Assembly: GCF_009184865.1 (NCBI RefSeq)
Contig: NZ_CP045096.1
Coordinates: 7,750,001-7,814,000, forward strand
Source of the DNA: Streptomyces phaeolivaceus
GTDB taxonomy: Bacteria > Actinomycetota > Actinomycetes > Streptomycetales > Streptomycetaceae
Direction of reading: 5' to 3'
Length of the DNA stretch: 64,000 bases
Positions 8,099 through 16,592 of the stretch are shown here, one piece after another. Within the stretch, counting starts at the first letter, position 1. The number at the start of each line of letters is the position of its first letter. The position numbers were made by a program, and so were the translations under genes. The notes below the pieces were generated by a model. It saw only the letters and a program-made list of their open reading frames with translations, was not told the origin of the DNA and did not search any database.

Positions 8099-9166
8099 AT
8101 GAATGTGACCGGTCACACAAGGCGCGCGGCGAGCATCCGAGATGTCGCGACCGCCGCCGGCGTCTCGTACCAGACCGTTTCCCGGGTGATCAACGGCCAT
8201 CCCAGCGTCAGGCGGACGACGCGGGAGCGGGTGCAGGCGGCCATCGACGAGCTGGGGTTCCGGCGGAACGCGACCGCGCACGCGCTGGCCAGCGGGCGCA
8301 CCCGGGCCGTGACCGTGCTGACCGCGAACACCACCCACTACGGCTACGCCTCGATCCTCCAGGGCATCGAGGAGGCGGCGCGGGCGGCGTCGTACGCGGT
8401 CGGGATCGGTGTCCTGGAGTCGGCGGACGAGGCCGCGGTCGCCGCCGAGGTGCAGCGCGCGTCGGACGCGGGGGGCGGTCTCATCGTGATCGCCTACGAT
8501 CCCGCCGGGGTGGCCGCCCTCGCGGCGGTCCCCGCCGAACTGCCGGTCGTCGGCGTAGTCGAGACCCCCACGACCCCGCCCGGCGGCGACCGCCCCTGGG
8601 TGTGGACCGACGACCGCGAGGCCGCCTACGAGGCGACCCGGCATCTGCTCTCCCTCGGCCACGAGACCGTGCACTACGTCGCCATCCCCTCCAGCACCCG
8701 CCGCACCAGCGCCCGTACCACCGGCTGGCGGCAGGCCCTCAAGGAGGCCGGGGCGCCCGAACCCCTTCCGGTGCAGGGGAGTTGGGGCCCGGCGGGCGGT
8801 CACACGGCCGGGCTCGCGCTGGCCGGGGACCCGGCGGTCACCGCGATCCTCTGCGGCAACGACGACCTCGCGCTCGGTGTGCTGCGCGCGCTGCACGAGG
8901 CCGGGCGGTCCGTGCCCGGCGAGGTGAGCGTCGCCGGGTTCGACGACGCCCCGCACTCCGCCTATCTGACCCCGTCCCTGACGACCGTACGCCTGGACTT
9001 CACCGGCCTCGGGCGGGCCGCGTTCGCCCTGCTGCACGGGGTCGTCGAGGAGTCCGCGCAGATCGCCCCGCACCCCGTCTCCGTACCGGAACTGGTGGTC
9101 CGGGAGAGCGCGGGCCCACCGCCCGCACCGCGCCCCGGCCCGCCCGCGACCGGCACGAAGGCCTGA
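8099..9166 (+). CDS. LacI-family transcriptional regulator, local to the alpha-galactosidase unit
   Basis: 355 residues from ATG 8099. The N-terminal helix-turn-helix (VATAAGVSYQTVSRVINGH) begins about residue 15, which is the normal distance in LacI proteins and argues against an earlier start at 8042. A periplasmic-binding-protein-like sugar domain follows, with CGNDDLALGVLRAL and SVAGFDD typical of the family. It should repress the divergent GH36 gene, its own gene and perhaps the transporter genes downstream, and release DNA when a sugar binds; the identity of that sugar is unknown. The C-terminus is Pro-rich. Confidence 0.92.
   Translation: MNVTGHTRRAASIRDVATAAGVSYQTVSRVINGHPSVRRTTRERVQAAIDELGFRRNATAHALASGRTRAVTVLTANTTHYGYASILQGIEEAARAASYAVGIGVLESADEAAVAAEVQRASDAGGGLIVIAYDPAGVAALAAVPAELPVVGVVETPTTPPGGDRPWVWTDDREAAYEATRHLLSLGHETVHYVAIPSSTRRTSARTTGWRQALKEAGAPEPLPVQGSWGPAGGHTAGLALAGDPAVTAILCGNDDLALGVLRALHEAGRSVPGEVSVAGFDDAPHSAYLTPSLTTVRLDFTGLGRAAFALLHGVVEESAQIAPHPVSVPELVVRESAGPPPAPRPGPPATGTKA
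8104..8117. promoter_or_regulatory. Operator 2, perfect palindrome TGTGACCGGTCACA
   Basis: The second identical palindrome lies inside the first codons of lacI, just downstream of the likely transcription start. A centre spacing of 27 bases would suit two dimers of the LacI protein encoded here. Confidence 0.8.
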
Positions 9167-9315
9167 ACCAGGGACTCACGGCGCCGGAGTCCCCGACTCG
9201 CGGCGCCCGTCCCCCCGGCACGCCTCCCAACTCCCCCTATGAGCACAGCTGTTGCACTGTTCCGCTGTTCCGCATCCTGCCCTGCCCTGAACCACCCGTT
9301 CTCGAAAGGCACGCG

Positions 9316-10170
9316 ATGAAGACAAGAGCTCTCCCGACGCTGGCCCTCCTCTGTGCCCTCGGCCTCTCCGCCACCGCGTGCAGCGACCCCACGGCGGGGA
9401 CCTCCGGCACGGACTCGGGTACGGGGGCGGACGGGAAGCAGGCGGCCGTCGATCCCACCGCCCGGCTCGACGGTGTGAAGCTGACCATGTGGACCGCGCA
9501 GAACACGGTGACCGCGCCCAAGCAGGTCATCGACGCGTTCGAGAAGGCCACCGGCGCGGAGGTGGAGGTCCAACCGGTCCCGGACCCCTATGAGTCGAAC
9601 GTGCCGACGAGGCTGGCCTCCGGCGACCGCCCCGACCTGATGCTCTGGCAGCCGTCGGTCTCCACGCTCCCCTTCGTCCAGCCGCGGCAGAACCTCCTCA
9701 CCCTCGACGGCGAGGAGTGGGTCTCCAGGCTCGGCGACACCGAGAAGTCGCTCGGTGTCATCGACGGCAAGCGGTACGCGGCGATCGTCACCAGCCCCGC
9801 CATGCTCGGCGTCTACTACAACAAGGACGTCTTCGAGCAGGCGGGTATCGAGGAGAAGGACTTCCCGAAGTCGTACGACGAACTCCTCGCCCTCGGCCAC
9901 CGGGTGGGCGACGACACGGACGCGGCGGCCTTCTACGAGGCCGGCGGCGACAAGTGGCCCCTCCAGTGGCAGACGCAGGTGCAGCTCACCGACCTGGACA
10001 AGCAGTGGTGGGCGGATCTGAACGAGAACAAGGAGAAGTGGACCGACCCGGTGGTGGTCGGGGCGATCAAGAAGTACAAGGAGAAGCTGCTCGACGCGGG
10101 GCTCGCCCAGAAGAACTACCGGACCGGCACCTTCACCGGGCAGGCCGACGCACGCTCATCGGTTCGATGA
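9316..10170 (+). pseudogene. Sugar ABC transporter substrate-binding lipoprotein, C-terminally truncated
   Basis: The gene starts at ATG 9316 after GAAAGG. It has a lipoprotein signal peptide ending LSATAC, then the front half of a family 1 solute-binding protein (LTMWTAQNTV, DRPDLMLWQPS, GVYYNKDVF). It stops after 284 residues, while such proteins are near 420-440. At about 10146 the sequence changes abruptly to the tail of a MalF-type permease in another frame, and the last few residues are read from that foreign frame. This is the left side of a deletion that also removed most of the permease. An assembly error would look the same. Confidence 0.85.
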
Positions 10171-10370
10171 ACACCTTCGACATCGTGCAGGCCATGACCG
10201 GCGGCGGTCCGGCCGCCTCCACCGAGGTCTTCAACATCTACATGTTCCGGATCTTCGGACAGGGCCTGTACGCACAGGCCTCCGCGCTGAGTCTCGTCCT
10301 CTTCCTGGTCGTGGTCGCCGTCGCGATTCCGCTGGTCATCGGGTTGCGCCGAAGGGAGCAGCTGCTGTGA
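10146..10370 (+). pseudogene. C-terminal remnant of a MalF-type sugar permease
   Basis: About 73 residues beginning TLIGSMNTFDIVQAMTGGGP match the last cytoplasmic loop and final membrane helix of MalF-like permeases, ending at LRRREQLL. The first five helices and the EAA loop are missing. Its TGA overlaps the GTG of the next gene by four bases, the arrangement expected of an original malF-malG pair. It has no start of its own. Confidence 0.85.
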
Positions 10371-11194
10371 GCACGGTGATGTGGCGCTACGGCCGCCCCG
10401 CCCTGGTCCTCCTGCTCGCCGGGCTCGCCGTCGGCGTCCCCCTGTGGCTGGTCCTCGTCACCTCCGCCAAACCGCAGGCGGAGGCCATCGGAACGAACCT
10501 CGACCTGCCGCGGCACTGGCAGCCCGGCGCCAACTACGAGGACGCCGTCGCCCAGGGCGAGATGCTGCGCGGCCTCCTCAACTCCCTGCTGGTCGTGGTC
10601 CCTTCGGTCGTGCTCGTGCTGATCCTGGGCGCGGGAGCCGCCTGGGTCTTCGCGCGCCGCAGGTCGCGGCTGGTGTCGGCGGCGTACGCGCTGTGCATCA
10701 GCGGACTGCTGCTGCCGCCGGCCGTCATCACCATCGTGATGGAGCTGCGGCAGCTGGGACTGGCCGGCACCCGGCCCGGAATGATCGCCGTCTACACCGG
10801 GATGTACCTCTCCACCTCGATCTTCTTCATGACGGGCTTCATCCGCGCCATCCCGATGGAACTGGAGGAGGCGGCCCGGATCGACGGGGCGAAGCCCTTC
10901 CGGATCTTCGCGCGGATCGTCCTGCCGCTCCTCCGGCCGGTCATCGCCACCGCCACGATCATGGTGATGCTCTACGCCTGGAGCGACATCTTCTACGCCT
11001 TCTTCGTCCTCGGCGGCGGTGACCGGGCCACCCTCCCGCTCAACCTCTACAAGGTCGCGAGCGCCCAGCTCTACCTCAACAACTGGCATCTCGTCTTCGC
11101 GTACGTCGTCGTGATGAGCCTGCCGATGGTCGCCGTCTTCCTCGTCGGCCAGCGAAAGATCGTGTCCGGAATCACCAGTGGAGCCGTCAAATGA
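10367..11194 (+). CDS. Sugar ABC transporter permease, MalG type
   Basis: 275 residues, full length for the family, with six predicted membrane helices. The EAA loop (EEAARIDGAKPFRIFARIVLP) lies near residue 170 and would contact a shared ATPase such as MsiK. It starts at a GTG that overlaps the malF remnant. Because both its partner permease and its binding protein are broken just upstream, it is probably not part of a working importer unless it pairs with subunits encoded elsewhere. Confidence 0.9.
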   Translation: MSTVMWRYGRPALVLLLAGLAVGVPLWLVLVTSAKPQAEAIGTNLDLPRHWQPGANYEDAVAQGEMLRGLLNSLLVVVPSVVLVLILGAGAAWVFARRRSRLVSAAYALCISGLLLPPAVITIVMELRQLGLAGTRPGMIAVYTGMYLSTSIFFMTGFIRAIPMELEEAARIDGAKPFRIFARIVLPLLRPVIATATIMVMLYAWSDIFYAFFVLGGGDRATLPLNLYKVASAQLYLNNWHLVFAYVVVMSLPMVAVFLVGQRKIVSGITSGAVK

Positions 11195-11210
11195 CCGGAG
11201 GTCCAGCCGC

Positions 11211-13778
11211 GTGATCACCCCCACCCGCACGAGAAGCCGCACCCGGACCCGCACCAGGTCTCGCACCAGAACCGCCTTGTTCACAGCACTACTTGGAGTC
11301 ACCTTCATGGCAGGCACCCTCCCCGCCGACGCGTCCCCGACGGCAGCGGCGGCCGATCCGCAGCGCCTCACCGTCGACCTCTCCGCCTCCGAGGGCCCGG
11401 TGCTGCGCGGCGCCAACGGCGCGCTGTACGGGCTCAGCGACGACGGGGTGCCCAGCGACGCCGCCCTCGCACCCCTGAAGATCACCAGCATCTCGCAGAA
11501 GCCGGAGGGCGGCGCCCAACACCCCAACGGCGACGCGCTCACCGTCTCCAGGTCGTTCTTCCGCAACGGCGGCGGCGAGGTCCTGGTGATGATGCAGGAC
11601 ATCTATCCCAGGTGGCCGTACGACGACCTGGGCATCGGCGACTACCTCCCCAAGGTCGACAAGATCACCAAGGAGGTCTCGGCCGACCCGAACAGCGACC
11701 GTTTCGTCTACATCCCCTTCAACGAACCGGACTTGATCTGGTACGGCCTCAACGCCTCCGACCCGGCGAAGTACGAGGCCAACCGCGACCGGTTCCTCCG
11801 CGACTGGAAGGCGGTCCACCAGCGTATCCGGGCCATCGACCCCGACGCCCGTATCGCCGGCCCCAACGAGTCCGGCTACCACTCCCGGCTGATCACCGAC
11901 TTCCTCACCTTCGCCCAGCGCGAGAACGTCCTGCCCGAGATCATGACCTGGCACGAACTGGGCTCGGGCTCGCTCCGCGACTTCCAGGGCCACTACGACA
12001 ACTACCGTTCCATCGAGCGGCAGTTGGGCATCGAGCCACTCACCGTCAACATCGACGAGTACGCCAACCGCCGTGACCTCTCCGTCCCCGGCCAACTCGT
12101 CCAGTGGGTCTCGATGTTCGAGCGGAACAAGGTGTACGCCAACCAGGCCTACTGGGACGCGGCGGGCAACATGGACGGCAACGTCGTCCGCTCCAACATC
12201 CCCAACGGCGGCTGGTGGTTCTTCCGTTGGTACGCGGGCCTGACCGGCAACACGGTGAAGGTCACCCCGCCGCAGGCGAACACCATCGACACCCTCCAGG
12301 GCCTCGCCTCCCTCGACACCTCCCGCCGCCAGGCCCAGGTCCTGCTGGGCGGCTCGGCCGCCGACACGGACGTCGTGGTCCGCAAGGTGCCCCGGTCGCT
12401 CTTCGGCCGTACGGTCACCGCGACCGTCGCCGAGGCCGCCTGGTCCGGCTACGAGGGGCAGCACGCCGCCCCGCGCGTCCTGTCCCGTACGAAGGTGAGG
12501 ATCGCGGACGACGGCACGGTGACCGTCCCGCTGCGGGGGCTGCACAAGATGTCGGCCTACCGCGTCGTCCTCACCCCCGGCGGCACGGGCACCCCGACCA
12601 CCCCGTCCGTCCCCTGGACCGCCTCCCACGAGGCCGAGGACGCCGCCATCACCGACGGCAAGGTCTACACCCAGGGCACCGTGAGCAACGCCAACGGCTA
12701 CGCGGCCTCCGGCACCAAGGACGTCGGCTCCCTCAACCAGCCCGGCAGCAAGGTCGACTTCACGGTGACGGTCCCGAACGACGGTACATACGACCTGGCG
12801 ATCCTGTACGGCAACCAGTCCGGGACCCCGGCCACCCAGCAACTGACCATCGACGGCGGCGACCCGGTCACCGTCACCTACCCCTCCACCGAGAACTGGA
12901 CCTACCGCGCGAAGAAGGACGTCACGGTCCAACTCTCGGCAGGCGACCACCGGTTGACCCTCGCCAAGGGCGCCACCGAGGTCACCCTCGACCGGATCGA
13001 CCTCACCGCCCGGACCGCCGACCCCGCCGCCTCCTACGAGGCCACCCTCGCCGACATCGGCGGCAAGCCGTCGTACGACTACTCCTCCTCGGCCGGGGTC
13101 GGCACCGGCGCCCTCCTGCTGCGCTCCGGCGACAAGGCGGTCTTCGACGTGTACGCCCCGCGCGACGGCTACTACCGGGTGGTGCCCCGGGCGTCGGCGC
13201 CGGTGAAGCTCGCCCTGCACGGGCAGTCGGTGGCGGCGGTGCCCGACCGGCCGCTGCGGCTGTACCTCGTCGCGGGCAACAACCGGATCACCGCGACCGC
13301 CAAGCACACCGCCGTCCGCGCCCTCGACGTCACCGGCGCGGGCTCCACCACCGGCGCCCTCGCGTACGAGGGCGCCGAGGCCACCCTCGCGGGCGGGGCC
13401 AAGCTCGTCGACTCCCCGTACGCCTCGGCCGGTTCGTACATCGGCTGGCTCGGCAACAGCGCGGACAGCACCGCCGAGTTCACGGTGAACGCCCCCGCCT
13501 CGGGCCGCTACGTCCTCGTCGTGCACTACGCGCACAACGACCGCCGCGACAACGGCCACGCCTACAACACCGACATCATGTCCCGCACGGCGGACATCAC
13601 GGTCGGGGACGGCGACCCGCGCACGGTCACCTTCAAGAACACCTGGGGCTGGGACGACTACTGGACCGTGGGCGTCCCCGTCGACCTGAGGAAGGGCGCC
13701 AACAAGGTGACCTTCGGCAACGCGGGCGCCTGGGCCCCGAACATCGACCGGATCGAGGTGGGCCGGGTCGTCGGCTAG
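11211..13778 (+). CDS. Secreted clan GH-A glycosidase-like protein with carbohydrate-binding modules
   Basis: 855 residues from GTG 11211, preceded by GGAGG at 11197-11201. The signal peptide has an Arg/Thr repeat n-region. The catalytic part (about residues 45-450) looks like a clan GH-A barrel, related in style to GH39: FNEPDLIWY with Glu172 as likely acid/base and NIDEYANR with Glu283 as likely nucleophile. I cannot assign the exact family. A CBM35/CBM6-like beta-sandwich follows at about 465-600 (HEAEDAA ... DRIDLTA) and a second one at about 720-855. It is the last gene of the unit carrying lacI and the transporter. Its final codons GGC TAG contain the CTAG where the IS element inserted, so the stop codon sits in the target duplication. 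Confidence 0.75.
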   Translation: MITPTRTRSRTRTRTRSRTRTALFTALLGVTFMAGTLPADASPTAAAADPQRLTVDLSASEGPVLRGANGALYGLSDDGVPSDAALAPLKITSISQKPEGGAQHPNGDALTVSRSFFRNGGGEVLVMMQDIYPRWPYDDLGIGDYLPKVDKITKEVSADPNSDRFVYIPFNEPDLIWYGLNASDPAKYEANRDRFLRDWKAVHQRIRAIDPDARIAGPNESGYHSRLITDFLTFAQRENVLPEIMTWHELGSGSLRDFQGHYDNYRSIERQLGIEPLTVNIDEYANRRDLSVPGQLVQWVSMFERNKVYANQAYWDAAGNMDGNVVRSNIPNGGWWFFRWYAGLTGNTVKVTPPQANTIDTLQGLASLDTSRRQAQVLLGGSAADTDVVVRKVPRSLFGRTVTATVAEAAWSGYEGQHAAPRVLSRTKVRIADDGTVTVPLRGLHKMSAYRVVLTPGGTGTPTTPSVPWTASHEAEDAAITDGKVYTQGTVSNANGYAASGTKDVGSLNQPGSKVDFTVTVPNDGTYDLAILYGNQSGTPATQQLTIDGGDPVTVTYPSTENWTYRAKKDVTVQLSAGDHRLTLAKGATEVTLDRIDLTARTADPAASYEATLADIGGKPSYDYSSSAGVGTGALLLRSGDKAVFDVYAPRDGYYRVVPRASAPVKLALHGQSVAAVPDRPLRLYLVAGNNRITATAKHTAVRALDVTGAGSTTGALAYEGAEATLAGGAKLVDSPYASAGSYIGWLGNSADSTAEFTVNAPASGRYVLVVHYAHNDRRDNGHAYNTDIMSRTADITVGDGDPRTVTFKNTWGWDDYWTVGVPVDLRKGANKVTFGNAGAWAPNIDRIEVGRVVG
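13775..13778. repeat. Target-site duplication CTAG, left copy
   Basis: CTAG flanks the left IS end and is matched at 15166-15169. It contains the TAG stop of the upstream glycosidase gene. Confidence 0.85.
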
Positions 13779-15165
13779 TACTGCAACCGCATCTGGCGTG
13801 ACGGATGGTCGGCGGTCTCGTTGGTATGACTGTGTGCTGATGCGCTGACGGTTGAGCAGGTCGAGTCGTGGTCCGAGGGGGTGGCCGGGCTCCATGCCCG
13901 GTTCGCCCACCGTTTCGGCAGGTCGGAGCCCCGCGAGCGGGCGCTGGACTACCTGAACGGACTCGTCGCGCCGCTGGAGAAGAAGAACGGGTGGACGCTG
14001 TCCGAGCAGGTCGGGCAGCTCCGCCCGGACGGCGTCCAGCGCCTGCTCAACCACTCCGACTGGGACGAGAACGCGGTCCGCGACGATGTGCGCGACTTCG
14101 TCGTGGAGACCATCGGAGCCAAGAACGCGGTCCTGATCTGCGACGACACCGGTTTCCTGAAGAAGGGCACCAAGTCCGCCGGAGTCCAGCGGCAGTACAC
14201 AGGTACCGCCGGCCGCACGGAGAACTGCCAGATCGGGACCTTCCTGGCCTACGCCTCCGCCAGGGGGCGGGCATTGATCGACCGTGAGCTCTACATCCCC
14301 GTTTCCTGGACGGATGACCGTGAGCGCTGCCGCGCAGCCGGGATCGACGACGAGATCCCCTTCGCGACCAAGAATGAGCACTGCAAGTGGATGCTGCAAC
14401 GTGCCGTCGACGCAGGCATCCCGTTCGCGTGGGTCACCGCTGACGAGGCATACGGGCAGGTCAAGCACCTGCGGGTATGGCTGGAGGAACGCAGGATCGC
14501 GCACGTACTGGCCACCAAGGTCAACGACACCGTGACCACGGCGGACGGCGGCGACGCCAGGGTGGACCAGTTGGTCGCCGCCCTGCCCAGGCAAGCGTGG
14601 AAGCGGGTTTCCGGGGGCCAGGGCGCGCACGGCGAACGGATCTACGACTGGGCCCGCGTCGCCATCCGCCCGTACTGGGAGAACGGCTTCGGGCACTGGG
14701 TTCTGGCCCGCCGCAGCATCAGCGACCCCACCGAGATCGCCTACTACGTCTGCTACGGATCGGTGGCCTCCCGGCTGAAAGACCTGGTCAAGGTAGCCGC
14801 CGCGAGGTGGGCGGTGGAGGAGTGCTTCCAGACCGCCAAGGGCGAGTGCGGCCTGGACCACTACCAGGTGAGGCTCTACCGGGCCTGGTACCGCCACATC
14901 ACCCTGGCCATGGCCGCCCTCGCCTACCTGACCGCCGTCCGCGCCGCAGAAGCCGCAAAAGGGGCGGAGCGGACGACGAGCAAGACCTCATACCCCTCAG
15001 CGTCCCGGAGATCCGCCGACTGATCGGCCACATCATCGTCACGCCCCGCCACCACAGCAACGACCATCATCTGCACTGGTCACGCTTCCGACGACGCAGC
15101 CAGGCCCGTGCCCGCCGCTCCCACTACAAACGCCGAGGCCACAACCCGCAGATGCGGTTGCAGTA
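13779..15165 (+). mobile_element. IS701-family insertion sequence, 1387 bp
   Basis: The ends are 17-base perfect inverted repeats, TACTGCAACCGCATCTG at 13779-13795 and its complement at 15149-15165. CTAG lies directly outside both ends (13775-13778 and 15166-15169), matching the four-base target duplication known for IS701-like elements. One transposase gene fills most of it. The element lies between the GH-A glycosidase gene and the sulfotransferase gene. Confidence 0.92.
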
Positions 15166-15169
15166 CTAG
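13881..15169 (+). pseudogene. IS701-like DDE transposase, frameshifted near the C-terminus
   Basis: The main frame from GTG 13881 shows the IS701 catalytic segments: LICDDTGFLKKG (first Asp), VTADEAYG (second Asp) and VEECFQTAKGECGLDHYQ (Glu). The homologous sequence begins upstream of this GTG (EQVESWSEGVAG), so the real start may be a CTG near 13845. At an A4G4 run (about 14960) the family C-terminus (DLIPLSVPEIRRL ... SHYKRRGH) moves into the -1 frame, and the main frame stops early at 15023. The -1 frame runs through the right inverted repeat (MRLQY) and ends at a TAG supplied by the target CTAG. This could be a simple indel or a programmed -1 shift. Confidence 0.85.
15166..15169. repeat. 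Target-site duplication CTAG, right copy
   Basis: CTAG flanks the right IS end. Its TAG (15167-15169) is the stop codon of the transposase C-terminal frame. Confidence 0.85.
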
Positions 15170-15238
15170 GACCCACGCGCACAGGAACGCGGGAGACCTC
15201 GCCACCCACGGCCGGGGTCTCCCGCGTGCCAGGTGCCG

Positions 15239-16492
15239 TCAGGCCCGGTCGACCTCGGCCCGCAGCGCGTTGTACTCCGCGAACGCGGACTCGACGTCGG
15301 CGGGGGTGAGGCCGTAGCGGGCCAGGTCGTAGCGGTGCGGCCGGCTGCCCTTGGCGCGGGTCGCGGCCTCCGGGAGCCGGGCGGCGTCGGCCTCGGTCCA
15401 GCGGGCGCCGACCGCGTCGTACAGCTTCGGGGCGCCCGCGGCCGGGTCGGAGCCCAGCGCGGAGAACGGCAGGTCCACCAGCGCCTCGCGGGGGACGGCG
15501 GCACGGGCGGCGAGACCCCGCCGGACCGACCGGCTCAGCAGGTCGAGCCAGGTGGCGCCGAGCCCGTGCGGGTCGACCTCGCGCCGGGAGGTGACCATGC
15601 CGACCTCGACCAGACTGCAGAAGGACGCCACGGCGGCGGCCGGGTCGCGGTGCGTCCACACGAGCGTGGCGTCGGGGAACACCTTGATCAGCGCGTCCAG
15701 ATTCCCCGTGTGGAAGGGGGACTTGAGAATCCAGCGGCGGCGCGGACGGCCGTACTGGAGGACCTGGAACGCCCGCTTGAGATGCCGGTAGTCCGGCACG
15801 GCATCGCGCTCGAAGTGCCAGGCGTGGTAGGCGGGTATGCGGGCCTGGGACAGCGGCACCAGGGCGTGCGGCAGGAGGAATGTGCACTCCTCCGGGCCCT
15901 CGGCGGTCATCGGATGGATGTCGCGGAAGCGCGGGCTGAGCAGATGGGCGGCGTCGAGGACGCGGCGCGCGGTGGTGATCCGCTTCTGCCGTTCGCCGGG
16001 CGTGGGTTCGAGGCCGGGTGCCAGCAACTCCCAGAGCAGCGGGCAGCGGTGGTCGTCCGAGAGGGAGAGCACACCGTGGGTGAGGGTGCTCGCGGTGCGC
16101 GGCAGACCGACCACGAACACCGGCTTCTCGACGGGCTCTTCCGCGATGGCCGGGTTCTCGGCGATCAGCCGCCGGATCCGGGCCCGGTTGGTGAGGTGTC
16201 TGCGGACGTGGGACTGCGCGGACTGCCAGCCGACCGGGCTGAGTTCCTCGTCCTTCGCCCACTCCCGCAGCAGGAACCGGAAGCCCTCGACGAACTCCGC
16301 GTCCCCGCTCCCCACCCGCTCCCCGGCGCCCTCCCCGATCCCCTCTCCGCTCCCGTCCCCGCTCCCGTCCCCGCCCTCCCGCGCGGCCTTGGCGGCGATC
16401 CGGTCGAACACCCGGTCGGGGTCCCGGCGGGAGCCGAGCGTCGGCCGGAGTAACAGATTGGCCAGCTTGAGGGGGACGGGAGCGGAGGACAT
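15239..16492 (-). CDS. PAPS-dependent sulfotransferase family protein
   Basis: 417 residues from ATG 16492, preceded by GAAGGGA. The 5'-phosphosulfate loop is FVVGLPRTASTLTHG at about residues 126-140. The 3'-phosphate segment is RRWILKSPFHTGNLDAL followed by ATLVWTHRDPAAAVAS. These are the signatures of cytosolic sulfotransferases that move sulfate from PAPS to a small molecule or sugar. The acceptor cannot be told. A Gly-Asp/Gly-Glu-Ser repeat of about 22 residues sits near residue 41. It follows the AI-2E gene by about 100 bases on the same strand. Confidence 0.85.
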   Translation of the reverse strand: MSSAPVPLKLANLLLRPTLGSRRDPDRVFDRIAAKAAREGGDGSGDGSGEGIGEGAGERVGSGDAEFVEGFRFLLREWAKDEELSPVGWQSAQSHVRRHLTNRARIRRLIAENPAIAEEPVEKPVFVVGLPRTASTLTHGVLSLSDDHRCPLLWELLAPGLEPTPGERQKRITTARRVLDAAHLLSPRFRDIHPMTAEGPEECTFLLPHALVPLSQARIPAYHAWHFERDAVPDYRHLKRAFQVLQYGRPRRRWILKSPFHTGNLDALIKVFPDATLVWTHRDPAAAVASFCSLVEVGMVTSRREVDPHGLGATWLDLLSRSVRRGLAARAAVPREALVDLPFSALGSDPAAGAPKLYDAVGARWTEADAARLPEAATRAKGSRPHRYDLARYGLTPADVESAFAEYNALRAEVDRA

Positions 16493-16592
16493 CGGGGTTC
16501 CCTTCGGCGCGGTCCGGTACCGGCGGTGGAGCCCCGGCCCTCCGGATTCGCCGGAGCGGGGGCGCCGCCCGGTCCGGACGCACCGCCGTCGA

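Noticed and set aside
8012..8120. A longer N-terminus for the GH36 protein starting at 8120
   Set aside because: That stretch would encode the two operators and the lacI promoter, and it has no ribosome site, unlike the TTG at 8012.
11289..14897. A 1202-codon minus-strand open frame
   Set aside because: It runs through the glycosidase, both the left IS end and the transposase, which are clearly coded on the plus strand. It is an artefact of GC-rich codon bias.
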